A stretch of DNA of 32,107 nt from Candidatus Microbacterium stercoravium (GTDB taxonomy: Bacteria > Actinomycetota > Actinomycetes > Actinomycetales > Microbacteriaceae), in NCBI GenBank assembly GCA_019117025.1, contig DXAM01000044.1, positions 1 through 32,107 on the forward strand, written 5' to 3'. The notes under the pieces are model-generated. The model searched no databases and had not been told where the DNA came from. It saw only the letters and a program-made list of their open reading frames with translations. Within the stretch, counting starts at the first letter, position 1; the number at the start of each line of letters is the position of its first letter. Positions 1 through 8,231 of the stretch are shown piece by piece. The position numbers were made by a program, and so were the translations under genes.

Positions 1-327
1 GAGCGCGAGCGACTCCATCGTCGGCTCGTCCTGCTGGATGAACGACGTGAACGTCGAAGCGCCGATGTTGTCGCCCGACGACACGAACAGGGTGTTGGGG
101 CTCTCCGACTCGAACTGGCGCACCGCGCCGACGAGCGAAGCGGCTCCCGCCACACCGCCGGCGGGATCGGCCTCGATGCGGCCGTGGAAGTCGTTGATGC
201 CGACGATGCGCACGTCGGTCGTGTCGCCCTCGACAGCCGCCGTCGCCGCTTGCGGCACGAGGATTAGGCCGCCGACGACGGCGAGCGCGGCGCAGGCCCC
301 GAGCCCGCGATTCATGGGTGATCGCAT
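1..327 (-). CDS. 5'-nucleotidase / 2',3'-cyclic phosphodiesterase-type metallophosphatase, N-terminal part (runs off the window)
   Basis: Reverse-strand reading gives MRSPMNRGLGACAALAVVGGLILVPQAATAAVEGDTTDVRIVGINDFHGRIEADPAGG...FVSSGDNIGAST: a signal peptide followed by the NDFHG and SSGDNIG metallophosphatase motifs. Confidence 0.85.
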   Translation of the reverse strand, partial: MRSPMNRGLGACAALAVVGGLILVPQAATAAVEGDTTDVRIVGINDFHGRIEADPAGGVAGAASLVGAVRQFESESPNTLFVSSGDNIGASTFTSFIQQDEPTMESLAL

Positions 328-445
328 TGCAGTCCTTCGAACAGGGATTCGCGTCGCCCCGGTTCAGGGCGTCAGAACTTGTTCTAGCGCGCTTGGGCGC
401 CGAGCGCGAGACCCCTCGGTGAACGGCAGGTGAAGTCGGGCGGCC

Positions 446-1213
446 TCAGGCGTCGCCGCGGCCGGCGGCGTACCCGTCGGCGAAGGCCTCGTCGTACCCC
501 TTGCGGAACATGTCCGTCGGCCCCGTGCGCGGAATCGTTCGGGCGCCGGGCAGGTCGAGGGATCCGACGAGATCCGCACGCCCGCGCACGACGGCGACCG
601 GTCGGCCCGTCGCCTTGCCCTTCACGAGATCGGCGGCCGAGCACAGCTCGTCGGCGACGCACGGCAGCGTGACCGACAGCTCGCGGCCCTGCGCGTCGGT
701 CGTGCCGCGCAGGTCTTCGAACACGGTGACGCCGGCGGATCCGATGGCCTGGTCGGTCTGTCCGTCGCGCCAGGCGCGCCCCAGCGTGTCGCTCACGAGC
801 ACGCCCACGTCGACGCCGAAGCGCGCGCGGAGGCTCGCCGCGAGCGCGCGCGCCGAGGCATCCGGATCCTCGGGCAGCAGCAGGATCGTGCCCTCGGGCG
901 TGTTCGACGCGTCGACGCCCGCGGCCGCAGCGACGATGCCGAGGCGGCTCTCGACGATGCGCGTCGTGGATCCGGTTGCGGGGTTGGTGCGCGAAGCGAC
1001 GACGCGCACGGTCTCGGCCGTGATCGCGTCTTCGCGGTCATCGGCGTCGACGAAGCGCCCCTCGGCCTTCGAGATGATCTTGCTCGTGACGACGACGATG
1101 TCGCCCGGCGCGATGCCCTCGTCGCCGGCAGCGAGCGCGTCGCCGATGACGACCGCGAGGTCGGTTCCGGCGGTGATCTCCCCGATCCCCTCCGGAGCCC
1201 AGATCGAGATCAC
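446..1213 (-). CDS. cofE: Coenzyme F420-0:L-glutamate ligase (CofE-like), stand-alone
   Basis: Motifs [17 protein letters not shown] and [24 protein letters not shown] are typical of CofE. 255 aa, with no nitroreductase domain fused. Confidence 0.85.
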   Translation of the reverse strand: MISIWAPEGIGEITAGTDLAVVIGDALAAGDEGIAPGDIVVVTSKIISKAEGRFVDADDREDAITAETVRVVASRTNPATGSTTRIVESRLGIVAAAAGVDASNTPEGTILLLPEDPDASARALAASLRARFGVDVGVLVSDTLGRAWRDGQTDQAIGSAGVTVFEDLRGTTDAQGRELSVTLPCVADELCSAADLVKGKATGRPVAVVRGRADLVGSLDLPGARTIPRTGPTDMFRKGYDEAFADGYAAGRGDA

Positions 1214-1716
1214 CGGCTGAAGCGGATCTCGGTGAGGTGCTCGCCGAGGAACGGCTCGGTGCGCTTGGTGCCGTCGATCGTGAAGCCGCGCTTCTCATAG
1301 AAGCCGGTGCCGCCGGGGTAGTTCTCGGCGATCCATCCGTACAGCGGCTCATCGTCGTCGACCACGGCGTCGAACAGCTTGCGCCCGATGCCCTTGCGGT
1401 GCCACGAGTCGAGCAGGAAGACGAAGTACAGCTCGCGCGGCGCGGGGGCGTCGTCGTCGCGCGCGGGGCCCGACGCGGCGAAGCCGACGATGTGTCCGTC
1501 GACCAGAGCCGCGGCGTGGCGGTGATCCTCCCCGCGAGCCGAGTAGTTGCTCCACAGATCTGCGAGCCGCTTGGGCGAGACGGCCTCGAGCGCGGCAGAC
1601 GAGATCATGCCGTCGTACGTCTCGTGCCACACCTGCGCGTGGACGCGTCCCATGTCTGCGGCATCGGCGTCGCGGATGGGGCGGACAAGAACCTCAAGCT
1701 GTGTGTTGGTGTCCAT
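1210..1716 (-). CDS. GNAT family N-acetyltransferase
   Basis: [37 protein letters not shown]...[23 protein letters not shown]...FYEKRGF: GNAT acetyl-CoA loop RKGIGRKL. 4-nt overlap with the downstream cofE start. Confidence 0.85.
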   Translation of the reverse strand: MDTNTQLEVLVRPIRDADAADMGRVHAQVWHETYDGMISSAALEAVSPKRLADLWSNYSARGEDHRHAAALVDGHIVGFAASGPARDDDAPAPRELYFVFLLDSWHRKGIGRKLFDAVVDDDEPLYGWIAENYPGGTGFYEKRGFTIDGTKRTEPFLGEHLTEIRFSR

Positions 1717-1761
1717 GGCGCGAGCATAGGGCGCGCCCGTGCGAGACGCGAATCGGCGTGA

Positions 1762-1774
1762 CACAATAATTGTG
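1762..1774. promoter_or_regulatory. Perfect 13-bp palindrome CACAAT-A-ATTGTG in the divergent promoter between the GNAT and DDAH-like genes
   Basis: Read directly: gtgaCACAATAATTGTGgcg. AT-rich in a very GC-rich context. Confidence 0.5.
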
Positions 1775-1857
1775 GCGTGCCTGAGCGAAGGCGTTGAGTC
1801 GCTCCGCCGGGCCAAGGGGACAGCGTCCGCCATTCGTTTCACGACGAGGAGCGTCAA

Positions 1858-2727
1858 ATGTCCGAGATCATCGAGGCGCCGACCCCGACGCCGGTGCGCA
1901 CGCAGCATCCGCGCCGGTATCTGATGTGCCGGCCCGAGCACTTCACGGTGTCGTACTCCATCAATCCATGGATGCATCCCGCCGATCCCACCGACACGGC
2001 GCGCGCGGTCGCGCAGTGGCAGACCCTGTACGACGCGTACCGCGCCCTGGGGCACGAGATCGAGCTGATCGCGCCGCAGCCGGGGCTGCCCGACATGGTG
2101 TACACCGCGAACGGCGGGTTCATCATCGACGGCGTCGCGTATCCGCCGAAGTTCCGCCACGCTGAGCGCCAGGGCGAGGAACGGTACTTCACCGAGTGGT
2201 TCCAGGAGCGCGGGCTCGACGTCGTCGAGCCGCGCACCACGAACGAGGGCGAGGGCGACTTCCTGCTCGCGGGCGAGGTGATCCTCGCGGGGCGCGGATT
2301 CCGTTCGTCTGACGAGAGCCACCGCGAGATCGCCGACATCTTCGCGCGCGAGGTCGTCTCGCTGACGCTCGTGGACCCGCGGTTCTACCACCTCGATACG
2401 GCGCTGTCGGTGCTGGATCCCGTGGTCGCGCCCGGCGCGGAGCCGACGATCGCATACCTGCCGGGCGCGTTCGACGAGCCGAGCCGCCGTGTGCTGGAGG
2501 AGCGCTTCCCGAACGCGATCCGCGTGGCGGACGCCGACGGATCCGTCTTCGGCCTCAATTCGGCGAGCGACGGGCAGAACGTCTTCATCTCGCCGCGCGC
2601 GACGGGCTTCGAAGCGCAGCTCGCCGAGCGCGGGTACACGCCCGTGACCATCGACCTGTCCGAGCTGCTGCTCGGGGGCGGCGGCATCAAGTGCTGCACG
2701 CTCGAGCTGAGAGGAACCGCATCATGA
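1858..2727 (+). CDS. Dimethylargininase / amidinotransferase-superfamily (guanidino-modifying) hydrolase
   Basis: RYLMCRPEHFTVSYSINPWM, PDMVYTANGGFI, EGEGDFLLAGE, and C-terminal GGGGIKCCTLELR with the catalytic Cys region. Similar organisation to mycobacterial ddaH-rocD. Confidence 0.8.
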   Translation: MSEIIEAPTPTPVRTQHPRRYLMCRPEHFTVSYSINPWMHPADPTDTARAVAQWQTLYDAYRALGHEIELIAPQPGLPDMVYTANGGFIIDGVAYPPKFRHAERQGEERYFTEWFQERGLDVVEPRTTNEGEGDFLLAGEVILAGRGFRSSDESHREIADIFAREVVSLTLVDPRFYHLDTALSVLDPVVAPGAEPTIAYLPGAFDEPSRRVLEERFPNAIRVADADGSVFGLNSASDGQNVFISPRATGFEAQLAERGYTPVTIDLSELLLGGGGIKCCTLELRGTAS

Positions 2728-3896
2728 CCTCGCACATCGCGCGCAACTACGCGCCCCTGCCGGTCGAGATCGCCTCGGCCGACGGGGCCTGGACGACCGA
2801 TACCGAGGGGCGCCGCTACCTCGACATGCTCGCCGGGTACTCGGCGCTGAACTTCGGCCACCGCAACGCCGATCTCGTGAAGGCGGCGAAGGATCAGCTC
2901 GACCGCGTGACGCTCACGAGCCGCGCGTTCTCGAGCGACCGGCTCGAGCCGTTCGCCGCCGCGCTCGCGGACCTCTGCGGCAAGGACCTGGTGCTTCCGA
3001 TGAACACCGGCGCGGAAGCGGTCGAGACCGGCATCAAGGTGGCGAGGGCGTGGGGCTACCGCGTCAAGGGGATCCCCGAGGGCCGGGCCAAGATCGTGGT
3101 CGCCGAGAACAACTTCCACGGGCGCACGACGACGATCGTGGGCTTCTCGAACGACGACGACGCCCGCGCCGACTTCGGGCCGTTCGCGCCCGGATTCGTC
3201 ACGGTGCCGTTCGGCGACGCCGACGCGCTCGCCGCGGCGATCGACGACGACACGGCGGCCGTGCTCATCGAGCCCATCCAGGGCGAGGCGGGCATCGTCG
3301 TGCCGCCCGATGGGTACCTCACCGCCGTGCGCGAGGTCACGCGATCGCGGAACGTGCTGATGATCGCCGATGAGATCCAGTCGGGGCTCGGCCGCACCGG
3401 TCACACGTTCGCGTGCGATCGCGAGGGAGTCGTGCCCGACATGTATCTGCTGGGCAAGGCGCTCGGCGGCGGCATCGTGCCGGTGTCGGCCGTCGTCGCC
3501 GACGAAGACGTGCTGGGCGTCATCGAGCCGGGCCAGCACGGATCGACCTTCGGCGGCAATCCGCTCGCAGCGGCGGTCGGGCACGCGGTCGTGACGATGC
3601 TCGCGACCGGCGAATGGCAGGAGCGCGCGCGGCGGCTCGGCGAGCACCTCGAGGGCCGCCTCGCTCCACTCATCGGCAGCGGGGTGACCGAACTGCGCTG
3701 CGTGGGCCTGTGGGCCGGCATCGACGTGGACCCGTCGCTCGGCACGGGCCGTGAGATCAGCGAGCGGCTGCTCGCGCGCGGCGTGCTCGTGAAGGACACG
3801 CACGGCCAGACGATCCGCATGGCCCCGCCCCTGACGATCCGCCCGACCGAGCTCGACTGGGCCGTGGAGCAGCTGGCGCTCGTGCTGCGGACGTAG
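2724..3896 (+). CDS. rocD: Ornithine--oxo-acid aminotransferase
   Basis: Class III aminotransferase: MLAGYSALNFGHRN, NTGAEAVETGIKVARAWGY, NNFHGRTTTIVGFS, LIADEIQSGLGRTG-type motif, LLGKALGGG, HGSTFGGNPLAAA. ATGA overlap with the upstream gene. Confidence 0.9.
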   Translation: MTSHIARNYAPLPVEIASADGAWTTDTEGRRYLDMLAGYSALNFGHRNADLVKAAKDQLDRVTLTSRAFSSDRLEPFAAALADLCGKDLVLPMNTGAEAVETGIKVARAWGYRVKGIPEGRAKIVVAENNFHGRTTTIVGFSNDDDARADFGPFAPGFVTVPFGDADALAAAIDDDTAAVLIEPIQGEAGIVVPPDGYLTAVREVTRSRNVLMIADEIQSGLGRTGHTFACDREGVVPDMYLLGKALGGGIVPVSAVVADEDVLGVIEPGQHGSTFGGNPLAAAVGHAVVTMLATGEWQERARRLGEHLEGRLAPLIGSGVTELRCVGLWAGIDVDPSLGTGREISERLLARGVLVKDTHGQTIRMAPPLTIRPTELDWAVEQLALVLRT

Positions 3897-3919
3897 GGAC
3901 GGGAGCGGACCGCCCTACG
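3892..3919. terminator. Possible bidirectional hairpin between convergent rocD and lacI-family genes
   Basis: CGTAGGG (3892-3898) ... CCCTACG (3913-3919). The arms contain both stop codons. No T tract. Confidence 0.4.
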
Positions 3920-4952
3920 CCCCCGAGCTCTCGCGCACGACGAGCGACGGCTGCATCGTCACGGTGCGGTGCGTGTGCTCGTCGGGGGTGAGGATCTCCT
4001 CGAGCAGCAGCGCGGCAGCGGTGAGCCCCATGTCCTGGCCCGGCTGGGCCACGGAGGAGATGGGGACCACGTTGTCGTGCGCGAAGTGGTTGTTGTCGTG
4101 GCCGATCACCGCGATATCGCGCGGCACGTCGATCCCGCGCACCTGCAGCGCGTGGATCGCGCCGGCCGCCAGCGCGTCGGCAGCGGCGATCAGGCCGTCG
4201 GGGCGCAGGTGCGCGCTGCGCGCCGAGAGCTCGTCGCCGAGCTCCGTGCCGCCGCGCATCGTGATGCGCTCGGTCTCGATGACCTCGAGCGACACGCCGG
4301 CCTCCTCGGCGACGGCGCGCTGCGCACCGTGCAGGCGGTCGGAGATCGCACGGAGGCCGAACGGCCCTCCGGCGAACAGCAGCCGTGTGCGTCCGTTCTC
4401 GATCAGGTGCCGCGCCGCGATGTAGCCGCCGAACTCGTCGTCGTTGACGACGCCGCACGCATCGTCGGCGCCCGGCCAGTTGACGAGCACGAGCGGCGTG
4501 CCGCGGTCGCGCACGGCATATGCCGCGTCGAGGGGGGCGTCGAGGGGTGCGAGGATGAGCCCGCTCAACTGGGATTCCTCGAACAACGTCAGGTGCGCGT
4601 TCTGCTTGTCGAGGTCGACGTCGCTGTTCGCCAGCACGAGCTGCCGCGACTGCTCGTCGAGTCCTGCCTCGATCCCGCGCGTGATATCGAGGAAGAACGA
4701 GTTGCCGAGGTCGACGACCACGAAGCCGACCGTGTGGGAGCGCCCGACGGCCAATCGCCGAGCGGCCTCGTTGCGCACGAACCCGAGGTCGGCGATCGCC
4801 TTCTCGACGCGCTCGCGCGTGGCATCGGTGACGACGGTCGGGTTGTTGAGGACGTTCGAGACCGTGCCCATCGACACGCGGGCGTGCCGCGCGACATCTT
4901 TCATCGACGGGCGACTGTGTCCGCCGGGCGTGGTGAGTTTCATATTGGTCAC
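3915..4952 (-). CDS. LacI-family transcriptional regulator
   Basis: N-terminal HTH SMKDVARHARVSMGTVSNVLNNPTVVTDATRERVEKAIADLGFVRNEAARRLAVGRSHTVGFVV, then a periplasmic-binding-protein-like domain. Confidence 0.93.
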   Translation of the reverse strand: MTNMKLTTPGGHSRPSMKDVARHARVSMGTVSNVLNNPTVVTDATRERVEKAIADLGFVRNEAARRLAVGRSHTVGFVVVDLGNSFFLDITRGIEAGLDEQSRQLVLANSDVDLDKQNAHLTLFEESQLSGLILAPLDAPLDAAYAVRDRGTPLVLVNWPGADDACGVVNDDEFGGYIAARHLIENGRTRLLFAGGPFGLRAISDRLHGAQRAVAEEAGVSLEVIETERITMRGGTELGDELSARSAHLRPDGLIAAADALAAGAIHALQVRGIDVPRDIAVIGHDNNHFAHDNVVPISSVAQPGQDMGLTAAALLLEEILTPDEHTHRTVTMQPSLVVRESSGA

Positions 4953-4978
4953 ATTCTCTCGCGGATCTTCCGACGCAC

Positions 4979-5020
4979 TTGCAATTGAACCGCTTCAAAC
5001 ATAGCGTTGAACCGCTTCAA
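4979..5020 (+). promoter_or_regulatory. Promoter with two tandem LacI-type operators (TTGAACCGCTTCAA x2)
   Basis: Identical palindromic 14-mers at 4985-4998 and 5007-5020, 22 bp centre to centre. Candidate -35 TTGCAA (4979-4984), 17-bp spacer consisting largely of operator 1, -10 TAGCGT (5002-5007). Confidence 0.75.
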
Positions 5021-5061
5021 ACCGCACGCGGCCGTGTTCGACCGCGAATCAAGGAGGATTC

Positions 5062-6357
5062 ATGAGACTCACGCGCAAGACTCTGACGCGAAGTGCGATG
5101 GCTGCCGTGGCCGGCACATCGGCGTTCGCCCTGATGGCATGCTCGGGCGGAGGCGCCGGCGGCGGAGGATCCGCCGACGCGTTCTCGGTGCTCGTCAACG
5201 TCGAGAACGCTGAGGTTCCCGCGGTGCTCGACACGCTCGCCGCCGGCGCGTGCTCGGAGCAGGCCGACACCCTGCCGCTCGAGGTCGAGACCACCCCGCA
5301 GACGAACCTCGACCAGCAGCTCCAGCTGCAGGCCGGGCAGGCTGCGCTCCCGGTGCTGTTCTCCGCGGGCAACGCCCCCTCGCTCACCGCCGAGCTGGCG
5401 GATGCCGGTCACGTCGCCGACTTCGAGAAGGTGCTCGGCGACCTCGGCATCGCCGACCAGATCGAGCCCGCCGCGGTCTCGACGATCGAGAGCCTGTACG
5501 GCGGATTCCGCGCACTGCCGTTCGAGTACAACGTCGAGGGCATCTGGTACAACAAGCAGATCTTCGAAGAGAACGGCATCGACGAGCCGCAGACGTTCGA
5601 CGACATGGTCGCGGCGGCCGAGACGCTGAACGACGCGGGCGTGCAGCCGTTCTCCGCGAGCGGCGAGCAGGGATGGCCCATCACGCGCCTGATCTCGAGC
5701 TACCTCTTCCGCGACCTCGGCCCCGACGCGATGCAGAAGGTCGCCGACGGCGAGGCCGAGCTCACGGACCCCGAGTACGTCGCCGCCGCCCAGGCGATCG
5801 CCGATCTCGGCGCCGAGGGCTGGTTCGGCAAGGGCGTCGGCTCGATCGACATGGCGACCAGCGAGAACCAGTTCCTCAACGGATCCGCCGCGATGTTCTA
5901 CATGGGCAGCTGGTTCCTCAGCGGCCTCAACGACCCCGAGATGAACCAGATCGGCGTCGAGAACGTCGGCTTCATGCCCTTCCCCGCCGTCGAGGGCGGC
6001 GCGGGCGACCGCTCGCAGCTCGCCGCCAACGTCGGCCTGCCGCTGACGATGAACGCGAATCTCGTCGACGACGACACGTCGGGCTGGCTCGAGTGCATCG
6101 TCGAGAACTACGGCGCGACGGCCCTCGAGCAGGAGAACCGCGTGTCGGGCTTCGCGCTGAACGACGAGGTCGAAGACGTTCCCGAGCTCACGAGCATGGT
6201 GCAGCAGCAGGTCGCCGACACCGAGACGACCGTGCTCTGGTTCGAGGCCCTGTTCTCCGCGGAGGCCACGACCACCAGCCAGCGCAACGCCGCTCCCCTC
6301 GTGACCGGATCCCTCTCCGCCGAGGAGTTCATGCAGAAGGTCCAGGCCGACCTGTGA
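5062..6357 (+). CDS. ABC transporter extracellular solute-binding lipoprotein (carbohydrate family)
   Basis: Lipobox ALMAC followed by a Gly-rich linker; YNVEGIWYNKQIFEENGIDEPQTFDDM; ENVGFMPFPAVEGGAGD. AAGGAGG Shine-Dalgarno upstream. Confidence 0.92.
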   Translation: MRLTRKTLTRSAMAAVAGTSAFALMACSGGGAGGGGSADAFSVLVNVENAEVPAVLDTLAAGACSEQADTLPLEVETTPQTNLDQQLQLQAGQAALPVLFSAGNAPSLTAELADAGHVADFEKVLGDLGIADQIEPAAVSTIESLYGGFRALPFEYNVEGIWYNKQIFEENGIDEPQTFDDMVAAAETLNDAGVQPFSASGEQGWPITRLISSYLFRDLGPDAMQKVADGEAELTDPEYVAAAQAIADLGAEGWFGKGVGSIDMATSENQFLNGSAAMFYMGSWFLSGLNDPEMNQIGVENVGFMPFPAVEGGAGDRSQLAANVGLPLTMNANLVDDDTSGWLECIVENYGATALEQENRVSGFALNDEVEDVPELTSMVQQQVADTETTVLWFEALFSAEATTTSQRNAAPLVTGSLSAEEFMQKVQADL

Positions 6358-6363
6358 TCCGCG

Positions 6364-6387
6364 TGAGGGCGGCGAGAGCCGCCCTCA
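6364..6387 (+). terminator. Intercistronic hairpin after the SBP gene (possible attenuator or 3'-stabiliser)
   Basis: TGAGGGCGGC-GAGA-GCCGCCCTCA: perfect 10-bp stem with a GNRA-type tetraloop, 7 nt after the stop codon. Confidence 0.65.
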
Positions 6388-6409
6388 TCGCCGGGAGGAG
6401 ATTTTCCGG

Positions 6410-7303
6410 ATGAAGAACATTCTCGGTGACAGGCGAGCCGCTTTCGTGCTGCTTGCGCCTGCGCTGCTCGTCTACTCGGTGATCATGCTGGTGCCCGTCG
6501 TGGTGTCGCTCGGTTACACCGTGTTCGAAGGCAACGCGATCAGCGGCTTCGAATTCGTCGGCTTCGACAACTTCGTGCGCCTCATCGGCGACGCCAGGGC
6601 GCACCAGGCGCTGCTGTTCACCCTCAAATACGCGCTCGTCGTGACGATCGGCCAGGTCGTCGTCGGGTACATGCTGTCGCTGCTGTACGTGTTCGGCCTG
6701 AAGCGGGCCTCGAGCGTCGTGCGCACGCTCGTGTTCTTCCCGATCGTGATGCCGACCGTCGCCGTCGCGCTGCTGTTCCAGCAGCTCTTCTCGATCGCAC
6801 CGACCGAGGGCGTCGTCAACTCGATGCTGGCCGGCTTCGGCGGCGTGCCCGTCGACTGGTTCGGCGACGGCGGCAGCGCCTTCGTCGTGATCGCGATCAT
6901 GGACATCTGGCGCTCGATGGGCTTCTACGGCGTGCTGCTGTACGCGGGTCTCGTCGACATTCCCGAAGACGTGCTCGAGTCGGCGCGCCTCGACGGCGCG
7001 AGCGGTTGGCGCCTCGTGAAGCACATCGTGCTGCCGCTCTCGCTGCCCGTGCTGATCTCGTCGATCATCTTCTCGATCAACGGCACGCTCAAGGTCTTCG
7101 ACAGCGTCATGGCGCTGACCTCGGGCGGTCCCGGCACCAGCACCAGCCCCCTCACGATCTCCGTGTTCGACCACGCCTTCACCTACGGCGAGTACGGCTA
7201 CGGATCCACCCTCGCGATGCTGCTGACGATCATCTGCCTCATCGTGACGATCTTCATCTTCCGCGGCTCGCGGCGCGATCTGACGAAGGACGGCCCCCGA
7301 TGA
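6410..7303 (+). CDS. ABC sugar transporter permease (MalF-like)
   Basis: Multi-span hydrophobic protein. Permease signature ESARLDGASGWRLVKHIVLPLSLPVL. Confidence 0.92.
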   Translation: MKNILGDRRAAFVLLAPALLVYSVIMLVPVVVSLGYTVFEGNAISGFEFVGFDNFVRLIGDARAHQALLFTLKYALVVTIGQVVVGYMLSLLYVFGLKRASSVVRTLVFFPIVMPTVAVALLFQQLFSIAPTEGVVNSMLAGFGGVPVDWFGDGGSAFVVIAIMDIWRSMGFYGVLLYAGLVDIPEDVLESARLDGASGWRLVKHIVLPLSLPVLISSIIFSINGTLKVFDSVMALTSGGPGTSTSPLTISVFDHAFTYGEYGYGSTLAMLLTIICLIVTIFIFRGSRRDLTKDGPR

Positions 7304-8208
7304 ACACCACGCAGTCCACCAGGATGCTGACGACATCCGGATCGCGCCGCCAGCGCTTGCGCGTGCCGCGCCGCCGCTCGGTCAACCGCTTCCGACGCCT
7401 GCCGCTCTGGATCGCGGTCACGGTGCTGCTCATCGTGGTCGGCTACCCGCTCATCTGGCTCCTGCTGGGGTCGTTCAAGTCGCAGCGGGAGTTCCTCGAG
7501 GAGCCGACCTGGGCGCTCCCGCAGCAGTGGAGCTTCGAGAACTACGCCACGGCGTGGGACACCGCGGGGCTCGGCTCGGCGCTGTTCAACAGCACCATCA
7601 CCGTCGTACCCGCGCTGTTCTGCATGCTGCTGTTCGGCACGGCCGCGGCGTTCGCGCTCGAGGTGCTCGTGTGGAAGGGCCGCGGCGCCGTGCTGATGAT
7701 CTTCCTCGCGGGCATCATGGTCCCCGCGCAGATGATCCTGCTGCCGCTGTTCAGCGCCTATTTCCAGACGGGTCTCACGGGCTCGCTGTGGCCGCTGTTC
7801 CTGACATATACGGCAACCGGCATGCCTCTCACCGTCTTCCTGATGGCGACATACTTCCGTGCAATCCCGCGCGAGGTGTTCGAAGCGGCGACGCTCGACG
7901 GGGCATCGATCTACCGGCAGTTCTTCTCGGTCGCGGTGCCGATGATGAAGAACGGCCTGTTCACCGTCGGCCTCGTGCAGTTCTTCTTCTTCTGGAACGA
8001 CCTGCTCATCTCGCTCACGTTCGCGAACTCGAGCAAGCTCCGCACGCTCCAGGTCGCGCTCCTGAACTTCAACGGCAACTTCGGCACGACGCAGTACGGT
8101 CCGCTCTTCGCGGCCGTCAGCATCAACGTATTCGCGCTGCTCATCATCTATCTCCTGCTCAACCAGAGCATTCAGAAGGGCTTGACGGCCGGCGCCGTCA
8201 AGGGATGA
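7300..8208 (+). CDS. ABC sugar transporter permease (MalG-like)
   Basis: PREVFEAATLDGASIYRQFFSVAVPMMKNGLFTVGLVQFFFFWND signature. ATGA overlap with the upstream permease. Confidence 0.92.
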   Translation: MNTTQSTRMLTTSGSRRQRLRVPRRRSVNRFRRLPLWIAVTVLLIVVGYPLIWLLLGSFKSQREFLEEPTWALPQQWSFENYATAWDTAGLGSALFNSTITVVPALFCMLLFGTAAAFALEVLVWKGRGAVLMIFLAGIMVPAQMILLPLFSAYFQTGLTGSLWPLFLTYTATGMPLTVFLMATYFRAIPREVFEAATLDGASIYRQFFSVAVPMMKNGLFTVGLVQFFFFWNDLLISLTFANSSKLRTLQVALLNFNGNFGTTQYGPLFAAVSINVFALLIIYLLLNQSIQKGLTAGAVKG

Positions 8209-8231
8209 TCGGCGTGCAGAGAGGAACACAT

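Noticed and set aside
4985-5020. Tandem repeats considered as a CRISPR-like or mobile-element repeat
   Set aside because: Only two short palindromic copies within a promoter next to a LacI regulator; operator explanation is sufficient.
6364-6387. SBP-permease hairpins considered as full operon terminators
   Set aside because: No T tract, and the permeases downstream lack an obvious separate promoter. Attenuation or mRNA stabilisation is more plausible.
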